Origin: Paenarthrobacter ureafaciens
Lineage (GTDB): Bacteria; Actinomycetota; Actinomycetes; Actinomycetales; Micrococcaceae
Direction: 5' to 3'
Assembly: GCF_004028095.1 (NCBI RefSeq)
Contig: NZ_SBHM01000010.1
Location: 1 to 64,000 of the forward strand
DNA length: 64,000 nt
Made by a program: the position numbers and the translations under genes. Numbering within the stretch: position 1 is the stretch's first letter; each line of letters begins with the position of its first letter. Positions 53,334 to 63,197 of the stretch are shown piece after piece. The notes beneath the pieces were generated by a model. It was given only the letters and a program-made list of their open reading frames with translations, searched no databases and had not been told where the DNA came from.

Positions 53334-53659
53334 CGGAGAGCCTCGCGGAAGTCGTTGATCTGGTGGGGCTTGATGTGGCGCAGGCATACGACCCGACAGA
53401 ATTCCCTCTTGGAGATCTGCCCCGCGTCCAGCACTTCGAGCATCCGCCGCGAGAGCTCGCGCCCGTTGTACTTGCGCACGGCATTGACGGCCTTCGGTTG
53501 CCGCGCCTGCGTCTTCGCGCGCTGCGCGTATTCGCGTCTCAGCTCCTGCAGATGGGAAGCAGCCACTTCGGGGGTGATCATCCCGAGCCGCATCGCCCGC
53601 ACAGCCATTGCGCTCGGCGTTACCTTGAATACATCGGCACCGGCCCTCACGTCATCCAA
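53330..53659 (-). CDS. Solo ImmA/IrrE C-terminal-like protein, possible antitoxin
   Basis: 109 residues from TTG 53659 (GTG 53650 also possible). FKVTPSAMAVRAMRLGMIT and YNGRELSRRMLEVLDAGQIS resemble the C-terminal helical domain of ImmA/IrrE proteins that are usually found with a DUF4411 PIN partner; here no HExxH is present. It overlaps both neighbours by a few bases. An antitoxin role is inferred from layout. Confidence 0.55.
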   Translation of the reverse strand: MDDVRAGADVFKVTPSAMAVRAMRLGMITPEVAASHLQELRREYAQRAKTQARQPKAVNAVRKYNGRELSRRMLEVLDAGQISKREFCRVVCLRHIKPHQINDFREALR

Positions 53660-54731
53660 CGAGGATTTGTATGCGGGCGCGCTTCATGGCTGCTTCCCAC
53701 CGTCGCTGCGTTTCCTCCTCCTTGAGGCGGGCTTGCTCGCGCTTCCACTCGTTTTCCAAATGCTGAATTTCGATCTCACGAAGGATGCCCGGCAGGGCGG
53801 CGTCGAGTTGCTGGCGCTTGCCGTCGCGAAACCGCTCCTGACGCCCGTTGGTTGAGTATTTTTGTGTCAAGTCCAGCTGGAGCCGACCCGTTGATACGAA
53901 ATCGGTGTTGTTGACAAGCGTCCAGGACTGGTTGCGGGGGTTGTATTTGGGGATGTATGGCCGTGCGGCGCCGCCGTTCGGGGGGAGCTCCCGCATTGAC
54001 AATGGAACAGTGGTTGTGCCGATCGTGATGGCGATGTCGCCATCGAGAGTTGTGGGTCTCCGAGTGTCGGTGCGTTTGTGGCTCGACGGCAGTGTGACCT
54101 CATAGCCACGGCCTGTGCTTTCCGTGGCCAGTGCGTGCAACAGCCTGGCTGCACGGGCGACGTGCTCTTTCGACACCCCGGATGTGCAGTCCCGGAATAC
54201 TTTGGCGACCGGGTGGTGCTTGCCCACCGAGTCCGGAATCGGGACCGGTCGCTCGTCGACATCATCAGGGAAATGACGCGCCCAACGCGCCTCGTACTTT
54301 GGTCGCTGCCACGACCCGACGCTGGTTATCTCGAGCTTGTAGCCTTTCGGGCGCAGAGCTGACTTCATGACGTCACGGATCAGGGCATCGTTTGCTGCCG
54401 CATGCTGGTAGCCGCCGTCGACCTCCAGGACGCCGCCGGCGGCAATGAGCCTCTCTATGAAGAGTTCGGCTTCAGATTGGCGGGTGTGGTTGTTGGCATC
54501 GGAGTCATTGATACTCTTGAGCAGCTCCACACCTTGCTGGGTGATCTTGGCGGTCCAGGTCGGACCCTTGCCTGTAATGGTGATGTATCGATCGTCCGCC
54601 AAGGCTCGGGCGGCTATCCGATGCGAGTAGCCTTCGAAGGTGCTGCCCGGGCAGCCGTCATTGACCCATTTCAAGACTTTGGAGTGTAAAACGCTGAGTG
54701 GCTTAGGGTGCTGTGGCAAAGGAATGTCCAA
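53652..54731 (-). CDS. Hypothetical protein, source of the truncated copy
   Basis: 359 residues from a TTG at 54731; a stop lies directly upstream in frame. N-terminal DIPLPQHPKPLSVLHSK then a winged-helix-like region (ALADDRYITITGKGPTW); a charged coiled-coil ends the protein. The first about 90 codons are duplicated at 62250-62530. It overlaps the next gene by eight bases. No family is recognised. Confidence 0.6.
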   Translation of the reverse strand: MDIPLPQHPKPLSVLHSKVLKWVNDGCPGSTFEGYSHRIAARALADDRYITITGKGPTWTAKITQQGVELLKSINDSDANNHTRQSEAELFIERLIAAGGVLEVDGGYQHAAANDALIRDVMKSALRPKGYKLEITSVGSWQRPKYEARWARHFPDDVDERPVPIPDSVGKHHPVAKVFRDCTSGVSKEHVARAARLLHALATESTGRGYEVTLPSSHKRTDTRRPTTLDGDIAITIGTTTVPLSMRELPPNGGAARPYIPKYNPRNQSWTLVNNTDFVSTGRLQLDLTQKYSTNGRQERFRDGKRQQLDAALPGILREIEIQHLENEWKREQARLKEEETQRRWEAAMKRARIQILVG

Positions 54732-55409
54732 TCAGTAGGTCCGGGCGCATAGCCGCGTCCAGAACCAAGGATCGACTCAGTCGTCAGAGGATTTGACCTG
54801 CGGCTTCTGAGAATAGCCAATTCTTGCAGCGTTATCTTCGTCGCGCCGCCAAAGATAGTAGGGAAGAAGTCGCATCTGGCGCTTGCGGCGGTCGTCTACC
54901 AGCCATGCACCCAGGCAATTCCTTGCATGGCCAAGATACGTAGTGCCGATGTCCCACCAGTATCTGTCGAAAGGATGCGCAGGCTTTTCTCCAGCTGTCG
55001 GGTCGATGGCTCCGCATGCAGGAGGACCGAAAAAATGGGCCATCGCTTGCCGCACACTGACTCGGACGTGCCTTGCCCCGGTGGGGAGCATGGGTTCCCA
55101 ACGTAGGCATTCACGCTCGAAGTTCTGCATGACAGGGCTAATCTCGGAGCTCGGCGGCATCTTGGTGTCAGCATGCTCCACGAGAGCCACGACGGCACCC
55201 AGGGCTTCCGCCACGTTCTCCACGGCACGTCGCCGGGCAGCCTCAGGCCCTCCACGACGCTGGAGAATCTCCCCGCGGATCAACGCAACTACCGACATGA
55301 CGACAGCGGCCACCGCAACCCAAAACCCAGCATCCATGAGGCGACTGTAATCTACAGAGGCTTGGGGGCCGTAGACCCCGGTCAAGAACTCGCTTCCCAT
55401 CGATAAAAC
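54466..55409. repeat. Diverged direct repeat, copy 1
   Basis: Matches 62250-63197 in the same orientation, judged by eye over its length, at an offset of about 7,786 bases. It covers the start of the 359-residue gene and all of the membrane gene. Sharp edges at TCGGCTTC and CGATAAAAC. Confidence 0.8.
54777..55400 (-). CDS. Hypothetical protein with one N-terminal TM segment
   Basis: 207 residues from ATG 55400. One hydrophobic segment (AGFWVAVAAVVMSVVALI) then a soluble part with the motifs FERECLRWEPMLPTGARH and RYWWDIGTTYLGHARNCLG. First gene of a minus-strand set with 53652, 53330 and 52707. A decayed copy lies at 62565-63188. No family is recognised. Confidence 0.6.
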   Translation of the reverse strand: MGSEFLTGVYGPQASVDYSRLMDAGFWVAVAAVVMSVVALIRGEILQRRGGPEAARRRAVENVAEALGAVVALVEHADTKMPPSSEISPVMQNFERECLRWEPMLPTGARHVRVSVRQAMAHFFGPPACGAIDPTAGEKPAHPFDRYWWDIGTTYLGHARNCLGAWLVDDRRKRQMRLLPYYLWRRDEDNAARIGYSQKPQVKSSDD

Positions 55410-55572
55410 TGTCGGGAGGGGCCGGATGGGAGCATGAGCCCATGCTGAATGATGACGAACCTGCCGCGCTCATCGAAGTCGGCACGGAGCCGAGGAGCAT
55501 CGAGTTCAAGGGTCAAGACCCCCTTCACCCAAACCCAGGTCATTCCCCACAGAAAACTCGTTTTCAAGCTGG

Positions 55573-56583
55573 TTACACGGCATGGAGACCAATGGAACGG
55601 AGGATGGTAGAGACGGTGGGGTTGTTCTTTGCTCGGGTCAGAACGTCTGCTTGTTGGATCGTGTTCAACAAGAGATCATCGTTAATCTGCCGGAGGTAGC
55701 GGCGATCGCTCCAAGGCGCATCGGAACGGACCAGACCAAGCACTGCTTCCAGATCGGGGTGTGCGACTACTATCGAAGCCGCGATACCGTCGACAGCCCC
55801 TGCAACAGCTTCGCGCAGGTCGCTCTCGATGCGAGGCTTAAGCCCATCGCCGTCGACAACCATAGTTATTCCGCCAACACCGTCGAATTCAGTTGCTAAT
55901 GCCTTCGCCAGTGGGACCATGTTTCCCGGGCCACCGGCAGGCAGAATCGTTACGGGTCTGGTGTCGCCATACTCTTTCCGAATCATCTCGAGCACCCGAG
56001 CGTCGAAGCGTCCCTCGACCAAAACAACCTCCTGTCCGGGTTGCCCTGGATGAGCGGGAAACTTACTAAGAGGAAAGAACGGAGTCCCGAACTCTCCAGC
56101 CGCTCTTAGTTTGAGGTTGATCGCTTCGGCAATTGTCATGTGGCCATCGACAACCATCCTGATGTCGTCCCCGTCCATCAGGATGAGACTCAGTTCTTTT
56201 CCAGCAATCAAGGCATCAACGGCGTCAGTACTGAAGCCACCCATGCTCGCAAACAAGCCGAGGGTGCCGACGAGTTTCCCGTCCACCTTGCCCCGAAACT
56301 GGTAGAGGCTGGAGGCAGGGTGTGCGTCCGCAGTCCATTTCGCTTCAAGGAGCATCGTACGGCCGTGTAACCAGAAGGACCCGTCAATTTCTTCGCCCTT
56401 TGGGCGGTAGCCTAGCCGCGGTTCCAATCCTGACTCGTCGAACATGCCATGGAGGATCCGTTCAAACTCGCGACCACGCGCAGCTTTCGCGGGCCCTGAT
56501 GCTGTCGGAAGAAGCTCGTCAGCTTTCTTGAAGGCGGCGCGCCAGTTGTAGTCAGCCGGAAGTCGTTTTGAAGTGGCATTCAT
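55573..56583 (-). CDS. PD-(D/E)XK and TOPRIM fusion protein
   Basis: 336 residues from ATG 56583. Residues 30-100 look like a PD-(D/E)XK nuclease: ARGREFERILH, GEEIDGSF, LLEAKW. Residues 200-300 resemble a TOPRIM fold: EVVLVEGRFDARVL (Glu) and TMVVDGDGLKPR (DxD). No ATPase motif is visible. Two nuclease-type centres in one short protein is unusual. It is divergent to the TIGR02391-like pair. A defence role is inferred from neighbours. Confidence 0.62.
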   Translation of the reverse strand: MNATSKRLPADYNWRAAFKKADELLPTASGPAKAARGREFERILHGMFDESGLEPRLGYRPKGEEIDGSFWLHGRTMLLEAKWTADAHPASSLYQFRGKVDGKLVGTLGLFASMGGFSTDAVDALIAGKELSLILMDGDDIRMVVDGHMTIAEAINLKLRAAGEFGTPFFPLSKFPAHPGQPGQEVVLVEGRFDARVLEMIRKEYGDTRPVTILPAGGPGNMVPLAKALATEFDGVGGITMVVDGDGLKPRIESDLREAVAGAVDGIAASIVVAHPDLEAVLGLVRSDAPWSDRRYLRQINDDLLLNTIQQADVLTRAKNNPTVSTILRSIGLHAV

Positions 56584-56911
56584 ACCTCTCTTCTTACAGC
56601 AATGGCGCCCCAAACTATTTCGATGACATCAGCAGAGAGTCGCGGCGGGAATATTCCGCGTAAACGATGGTGAGGGGTTCAGAGGTGGCGTCGATGGGTC
56701 ATAATCGTTGCCGTACAACCCAATCGGCAATCGAACCCCGTCGAAAGACAGTCATACCTCGGGATACGTTCACTTCCGTCATTGCCCGGCGTGGAACCGT
56801 AATAGACGTTCAATGCGCTTGGAGCCCGGCGGCCACCAGTTCGTAAAAGTCGGCGCAAGTCCGGCAGACTTGTGGCAGGTGACTTATGAGCCGCGAGAGA
56901 CGACTTGAGGC
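56584..56911. other. Divergent intergenic region
   Basis: It lies between the divergent starts at 56583 and 56912. Both promoters should be here. No repeat or motif stands out. Confidence 0.4.
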
Positions 56912-57847
56912 ATGACCGCCACAACGAAATCTGGGGGAGAGATGGACGTCCGGACGAACGGCGAGTACTTGGACTTTCTTGCGAAACGCCTCGACGAGTT
57001 CTCGAGGACGTTCGAGGAGTTCATGACGCACCACGTAGAGAACTCCGGGTTCGGGGGTATGGCCGTTGGGATGGCTCCTGCTGTCTTACCGAAGGACAGC
57101 CCTGACAAGGCACGCGTCCGGGTGCTCACTGATGAGCTGAACCGCCTCGCCGGGGCGCTTATGGATCTCAGCGGCGTCACCGGCGTCCGACTCGCAGTCC
57201 AGGGAGCCGGGGTACTCGACCCCTTCGTGAATTGGCAGAGGATGCTCGAACCAAAGCCGCTGCTCGACGCCCCTGTCGTTCGGGGCTGCTGCCTCCAAGC
57301 CGCAGGTCGGCTGGAGGGTCTCAAGGCGAAGGCCGAGGCGCTCTCATCGCCGACGATCGAGCCTTCGCTCTTGCATCCTCTGGTGTGGGCCGCAGCCCAA
57401 CGTCTCTGGAACGATGGCCACCTCCGGCAAGGAGTTGCAGCTGCCGCGGAAGCCCTCAGCGGCCAAATGAAGCAGCTCACGGGTCGGAACAACGCAAGTG
57501 ACACTTCTCTGTGGCAGCAGGCGTTCGCCGCCGCCGAGCCACAGGAGGGCAAGCCCCGGCTGCGCTGGCCCGGCGACCCGGACGACCAAGATGTCAAAAC
57601 TATGCAGGCCGGCCTGCTGAGCTTCGCGCCCGGTGTCAACATGGTGATCCGGAACCCGGCGACACACGTCGCAGAAGACTTCACCGAGCAGGATGGACTC
57701 GAGCAGCTCGCGACACTGAGCGTCCTCGCCAAGTTCTTGGACCGGTGTGTAGTTGTGTCCGTCGACGGGGCGACCACCTCTCCGGCCGAGCACGTGTTTC
57801 CGGAGCAACCCGGCGAAGCCAAGTTTTTTGCCGGGGAAAACGGCTAG
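56912..57847 (+). CDS. TIGR02391 (Ymh)-like protein
   Basis: 311 residues from ATG 56912 (ATG 56942 also possible, with a purine-rich site upstream). The C-terminal domain has LHPLVWAAAQRLWNDGHLRQ then VNMVIRNPATH, the pattern of the TIGR02391/Ymh family seen near restriction and defence genes. The N-terminal helix RLDEFSRTFEEFM may be a coiled coil. It ends six bases before the next gene. Confidence 0.6.
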   Translation: MTATTKSGGEMDVRTNGEYLDFLAKRLDEFSRTFEEFMTHHVENSGFGGMAVGMAPAVLPKDSPDKARVRVLTDELNRLAGALMDLSGVTGVRLAVQGAGVLDPFVNWQRMLEPKPLLDAPVVRGCCLQAAGRLEGLKAKAEALSSPTIEPSLLHPLVWAAAQRLWNDGHLRQGVAAAAEALSGQMKQLTGRNNASDTSLWQQAFAAAEPQEGKPRLRWPGDPDDQDVKTMQAGLLSFAPGVNMVIRNPATHVAEDFTEQDGLEQLATLSVLAKFLDRCVVVSVDGATTSPAEHVFPEQPGEAKFFAGENG

Positions 57848-57853
57848 ATCGAC

Positions 57854-59125
57854 ATGGCTGTAAAAAAAGACCTCTCCGCTTCCGCGCGAGGGATGCTGAA
57901 GAAGGTGAAGCGACGCTACATGGAGTCGCGGGACTTCAATGGGCTGCATGTAACTACCACCCGAAACTCACGCGACGAGATCGAGGCAGCGGTCGAACTG
58001 GCAAATGCCGGTCTGATCGAAGTCGTTGGCCCAAGCGACTACATGAACATCCACATCCGTCCCTGGCCTTCGCGGAGGACCATAGCCGAGCAGATCGAAG
58101 AGCTTCGCGAACTCTGCGATGACGATTACGGGGTCTGTCTCTACCCCAAGATGAAAGCGTTGAAGCGAATGAAGCTGCCCGAAAAGTTCGAGGACGCACC
58201 CTTCGCCAGGGCCATGGCGCGCGGCAGGTCCACCTTGGAGCTCGCGTTCTTCAGCTCGGACGTGCTCGAGGGCTACCGCAACGATGCCCGATACCGGTTC
58301 GGCATGGGCGACTTCGGAATCAACTTCGGGCTGTCCGACGAGGCGTACGACGACGAGGACCAACCGAAGAAGGACAGAGTCGGGCTTATACACCTCGGCT
58401 TCGCTTACGACATGCGCCAGTACGACCCGGAAGTCCCGGACTCCCCGATAGTCCGACGCGTCGCCGCCTTCTACGGCGACTTGGACGACCTGACGCCCGA
58501 GCACCAGCAGCGCTGGGCGAGCTTCCAGGTCCACGAAGAGGGAAACACCCCTCACCCGGTTTGGTACGCCTCGCAGATGGGCCACTGGCCGGACGGCATC
58601 GGACCGTTCGCCCGCCTCGCCCAGGAGATCAAGGCCATCAGCGACCTCTTCGAGAACGTGTGGGCCACACGTCTATTCCGGTCCCACGATCTGCCCGACG
58701 ACTTCGGGTGGATCCTCCGGGCCGACCAGCGGGAATGGGACCACTTCATTCACTCGTTCGACAAGCTCCTGTCAGACAACATTGACGGCGCGGCACTCGA
58801 CAAGGCCAGGGTTCCACGGGTCAACGAGAAAAAGGAGCGTCTCGGAACCCTAAGCCGGCTTGAGCTGTTCATGACGATGAACCATGTGAACGCCCATGCT
58901 GCGAAATGGGCGCTGAAGCCTCTACGGGAGGTTCGCATGGCGCGGCAGAAACCCGCCCACGCGCTGCGCACCAACGTGACAGACCGCACCTTCATCCGCA
59001 AGCAACGGGACCTTCTACACGACGTCAACGAAGTACTGATCAACATCCGCCAATGGCTATCCAGCCACCCGGAGAACCGAGACTGGAAAGAGCCCTGGCC
59101 CGACGCCAAGGACTACCCGCTCTGA
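57854..59125 (+). CDS. Hypothetical protein, partner of the TIGR02391-like gene
   Basis: 423 residues from ATG 57854. The N-terminal part (SASARGMLKKVKRRYMES) could be a winged-helix; the rest is acidic and helical with Trp-rich ends (WIlRADQREWDHF region). No known domain is recognised. The six-base gap to the previous gene suggests a two-gene unit. Confidence 0.6.
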   Translation: MAVKKDLSASARGMLKKVKRRYMESRDFNGLHVTTTRNSRDEIEAAVELANAGLIEVVGPSDYMNIHIRPWPSRRTIAEQIEELRELCDDDYGVCLYPKMKALKRMKLPEKFEDAPFARAMARGRSTLELAFFSSDVLEGYRNDARYRFGMGDFGINFGLSDEAYDDEDQPKKDRVGLIHLGFAYDMRQYDPEVPDSPIVRRVAAFYGDLDDLTPEHQQRWASFQVHEEGNTPHPVWYASQMGHWPDGIGPFARLAQEIKAISDLFENVWATRLFRSHDLPDDFGWILRADQREWDHFIHSFDKLLSDNIDGAALDKARVPRVNEKKERLGTLSRLELFMTMNHVNAHAAKWALKPLREVRMARQKPAHALRTNVTDRTFIRKQRDLLHDVNEVLINIRQWLSSHPENRDWKEPWPDAKDYPL

Positions 59126-59337
59126 TGGTGACAACTTCGCTCCCCGGTGTCGGCGAGCTGAATTCAAACGCTCCGCTGCATCCAAGATGATTTCTCGGAT
59201 CGCGGCCTCCGTTAGGTAGTCTTCGACATAAGCGTGCCCCACCGGGCCGCCCGGTTTTGCGTGCGCGTCATGGGCACCTGCTGTTCCCCGTTATGTAGCC
59301 TTAACAGGAGCCAAATGGCCAAGGACCTAGGGGAGAA

Positions 59338-62131
59338 ATGCGCGCAGGTAAGACTGAAGTAATCGGGACGCCGGGCCAGTCCGCCGTCAAGGGTCAGTTC
59401 GAAAAGCTTCGCTGGGGTGCCAACCCTAATCCCGATCACGATCTGGGTACGGACCTTTGGCTGCAGCCGCGAGACGAGCGAAGGTTTGAACTCAACACGG
59501 TCGCAGGAGCACGGGTCACGACCAGCGAAACCAAGGGTCCAAACACTTATTTCGGCAGCCCGGAGAGCGACGCCGACGGGAAAATCCTTGGGTGGTGGTA
59601 CTACGAATCGGCCAAGAAAGACCACTTCGACTACTGGACTCGGCACACCGCTCCCCATTTCCTGATTCTTCATGACCTGGAAACAGCGGAATCGTACTGG
59701 GTGCATGTAACGAGTGAAAGATTGGTAGCGGCAGGATCAGGCAAGAAGATCTTTATCCCTGTGCATCAGCTTGTTGACGAAGCGCATAACAGGGAACTGA
59801 TCGAGGTCGCAACGAGCGGAAGGCCGCACATTCCATGGGAGGGGAGCGCCTGGGGCGGTGCGCAAACGCTCGCTGCCGGCGATCTTCTCAGGCACGCACT
59901 GATAGTGCCCAGGCTGGTGGCACCGCACCGAAATGACCTCCCGAAGGCCTTCCAGCCCGAGCAGGCGGTTGCTGCCCTTGTGCTACTCAGACAGACAGAT
60001 CTTGAGAACAAAATGCCCGATGCCAGCGCGCGTACTAAGTCGAAGTTGTGGGGTTGGGCGTTCGTCACGGCTCTCGAATCGTACCTGAGGACCGAGGAGC
60101 CGGCAGCGTTTAAAGATGCGTTGGACTCGGCCGAAAAGGCTTCGGACAAGGTGGCTGCAGTCTGCACATGGGCCACAGCTCTTCTGGAACGTGCAGAAGC
60201 GTCTACTGCCCTTGCCTTGCTGAACAAGGTCCTCGCCGACGACGACGCCTCACCGCAGGACCATGTTTGGCTGTTAGTCCAACGTGCAAGGTGCTTGAAC
60301 GAACTGGGCCGGCGCGACGAAGCCAAAAAGGTCGCACTGGAAGCACTCCAGGGCAGGAATTCCGCGCCCGATGACCCAACCTTGACTGCGCTGTGTGGGG
60401 CAGCTTCCTGGATCGTCTTCTCGTCTTCGCCATTTGGCGCTAGGAGCTTCTCAGACGTCATAACAGGAAGCGATAATATCGCATCTTGGTGGAGGACACA
60501 GGTTACGGCTTGGGGGCTGTCCTCGAACTTTGAGGAGCAGTTCAGCACATGGTCCCGAGACTCAACCCGTAGAGTCGGCTTCGAAGACGCAGCCTGGAAT
60601 CACTTGCGCGCCAGCTCTCTCATCGCGGGTCTGATCGGCGACCAATCAAGCTGGAACCATTCATACGCCAGACTTGCGAAGCTTCAGTTAATGCGCACGG
60701 GCAACGAATCAGAGGTATCTGAGGTGGCCCAATCACTGACGATGCTGCGCTGGGCCGGCGATCACAAAGCCCTCAGGGATGCAGTTCGTCGAGTCGTCCT
60801 TGAAGGTCCCGCGGAAGCCGCCCGGTCAGCCAGTGAGGCCGTGAAACTCGCAGAATCAACAAAGACGACCATACGTTCCAACATGGCACTGCTGAAGTCA
60901 GCCGCAGACGTCCTGACGCCTGATATTGCAGACTCGACCGCTAAATGGTGTATGAAGTTCCTTTCGGACTTGCCTGCTTTTGGCGAGTTGTATTCGCCGG
61001 GATACCACGTCCCCATCGAGCTTCTCGGACTTTTAGCTCCAGTGGTCCCCGCCCTAAGTGAAACCGGGCGAAATGAGCTCCTGGAGTGGCTTGCTGCATT
61101 ACCGGAGCAGCCCGACCATTTGATTGCCCAGACTTACGGCTCAGTTTTTCGCTGTTGCCGACAGAGTCGCGGGTACAGCAGACATCGAAAAGCTCGTTGC
61201 ACGGCCGGCCGGCGACCACGCAGCCCTCACTCAGGTGATCGACAAGCTTCGTGCACGAGATGACACTGACTACCGCCTAAGCCTACTGAAGGACATCGAG
61301 AAGGGTGATCACACCGCACTAAGCAGGTTTGGCGACGTGGAGTCGCTAACCGAACCCGCTGTCCGAGGAATGCTCGAAACGTTGGCCAGCGAGGTCAGGC
61401 ATGTTACTGCTATGGCCGGCGGGCTGGCGTACGACGATGGCGGGAACTCCGTCCGCACGCTCGTTCTACTCAACCTCTGGCACCCCAAGCTTGCCCTGTG
61501 GGAACCATTCTTGGAGTTCCTCGAAGAGTCCCGTGTGTCCAAGGACGATCTCGTGGGCTGTTTGTCCGTGCTAGGGCGTGCATCACTCAAGATCACGGCA
61601 GACAGCGAACGGCTCGCCGCGCCCCTTCGCCGCCTCATGACGGAAAAAGGCGGGGAGGGTGAATGGCTCTTTGGCGAGTGGGCGGATGTTCGTGGTCTGG
61701 CCGCTGAAGCCCTGTTTGCGGTTGATCCAGATTCTGTGACTGAAGAAGACATATGGACGCTCATGCGCGGCAGCTCCGGGCAGCAGCACTCCGCCGCACG
61801 CATCATCGCTCGGCGGGAAAAGGCCGAAGAATTTGGACTGCTCGTAGCGCTATCCGCATCGGATGACACAAGTACCAGGGCTATTGTGGCAAACAGACTT
61901 GCCGGCTGGGTTTCTCGTGGCATCGCAGGGGCCAGGGCTTCTGCTTTGTTGAATACAATGCTGGACAGCGGTGGGACCGAGTTGCCCCGGGCCGTGGTCG
62001 CGCACGCTCAAGGGGCTCCGAAGGATGACGGCATGACGCAGATCATCGATCGCTATAAGGACCACCTCTCGGCGACGGTGCGAAATGCGATTCGCAGTAT
62101 TCAGGAGCGGGCCGAACCGGAAGTGAGCTAG
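59338..62131 (+). pseudogene. DUF4365/TPR large protein with a one-base frameshift
   Basis: From ATG 59338 the N-terminus shows the DUF4365 nuclease-like pattern (HDLGTDLWLQ, ETKGPNTYFG, DHFDYWTRHTAPHFLILHDL) followed by helical repeats of TPR type. At a run of five T (61145-61149) the frame shifts; removing one T joins TYGSVF to AVADRVAGTADIEKL and the frame continues to 62131, about 930 residues. The second half (LNLWHPKLALWEPFLEF) looks ARM/HEAT-like. It resembles defence proteins. A mutation, an assembly error or a programmed shift are all possible. Confidence 0.65.
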
Positions 62132-62176
62132 GGCCTGGCGCGAGTACCGTCGGCCCTTATGTCCGTACTCGGGAAT

Positions 62177-62530
62177 TCACGCAGTGCGGCCGCTACGGCT
62201 CTGACCGCTGCCGGGACTTCTGTCCAGGGCCGGCCCCTCCCGTGTCAGGTCGGCTTCCGATTGGAGGGTTTGGTTGTTGGCATCGGAGTAATCGATACCC
62301 TTGAGCAGCTCCACACCCAGCTGTGTGATCTTGGCGGTCCAGGTCGGACCCTTGCCGGTAATGGTGATGTGTCGATCGTCCGCCAAGGCTCGGGCCGATA
62401 TCCGATGTGAATAGCCGTCGAAGATGCCATCCGGACAGCCGTCATCGACCCATTTCAAGACATTGGACTGTAAAACGCTCAGTGGCTTAGGGTGCTGTGG
62501 CAAAGGAATATCCCATCCGGATCGGTGCAT
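62177..62530 (-). pseudogene. Truncated copy of the 359-residue gene
   Basis: Reads DIPLPQHPKPLSVLQSN and KGPTWTAKITQLGVELL, matching the first about 90 residues of the gene at 53652-54731. After about 62250 the match is lost. It is part of the repeat copy 2. Confidence 0.7.
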
Positions 62531-63197
62531 GGCGCAATAGTAGCGTCCAGAACCAATGAACGACTCAGTCGTCAATGGGTACGACTGCAGGCTTTTGAGA
62601 ATAGCCAACTCTGGCAGCGTCGTCTTCGTCGCGCCGCCAGAGATAGTACGGAGCAAGTCGCATCTGGCGGCTGCGGCGGTCGTCTATCAGCCAGGCACCC
62701 AGGCAATTCCTTGCGTGTTCCAGATAGGTCGTGCTGATGTCCCACCAGTATCTGTCGAAAGGATGCGCAGGCTTTTCTGCAGCTTTGGGGTCGATGGCTC
62801 CGGATGCGGGAGGACCGAAACAATGGGCCATCGCCTGCCGCCCACTGACTCGGAGGTGCCTTGCTCCGGTGGGGAGTATTGGTCCCCAGCGTAGGCATTC
62901 ACGTTCGAAGTTCTGCATGACAGTGCTGATTTCAGTGCTCGGCGGCATCTTGGTGTCAGCATGCTCAATGACAGCCACGACGGGACCTAAGGCTTTACTA
63001 CATTATCCACGGCGCGTCGTCGGGCAGCCTCAGGCCCTCCACGGCGCTGCTGAATCTCCCCGCGAATCAAAGCAGCTGCCGATATGACGACAGCGGCGAC
63101 CGCAACCCAGAACTCAGCATCCATGAGGCGACTGTAATGGACGGAGGCATACGGGCCGTGGACTTCGGTACAACAAAGCGCGTCCCATCGATAAAAC
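62250..63197. repeat. Diverged direct repeat, copy 2
   Basis: Same orientation as 54466-55409; see that entry. It shows more damage than copy 1. Confidence 0.8.
62565..63188 (-). pseudogene. Decayed copy of the TM gene
   Basis: Most of the gene at 54777 is matched (FERECLRWGPILPTGARH, RYWWDISTTYLEHARNCLG). Near 62990-63000 one base is missing relative to copy 1 and near 63150 one is extra, so the N-terminal part is out of frame. A shortened protein of 137 residues could start at 62978. Confidence 0.7.

Noticed and set aside
59057..59242. Minus-strand 61-codon frame
   Set aside because: Overlaps the end of the 423-residue gene in antisense, with no motif or ribosome site.
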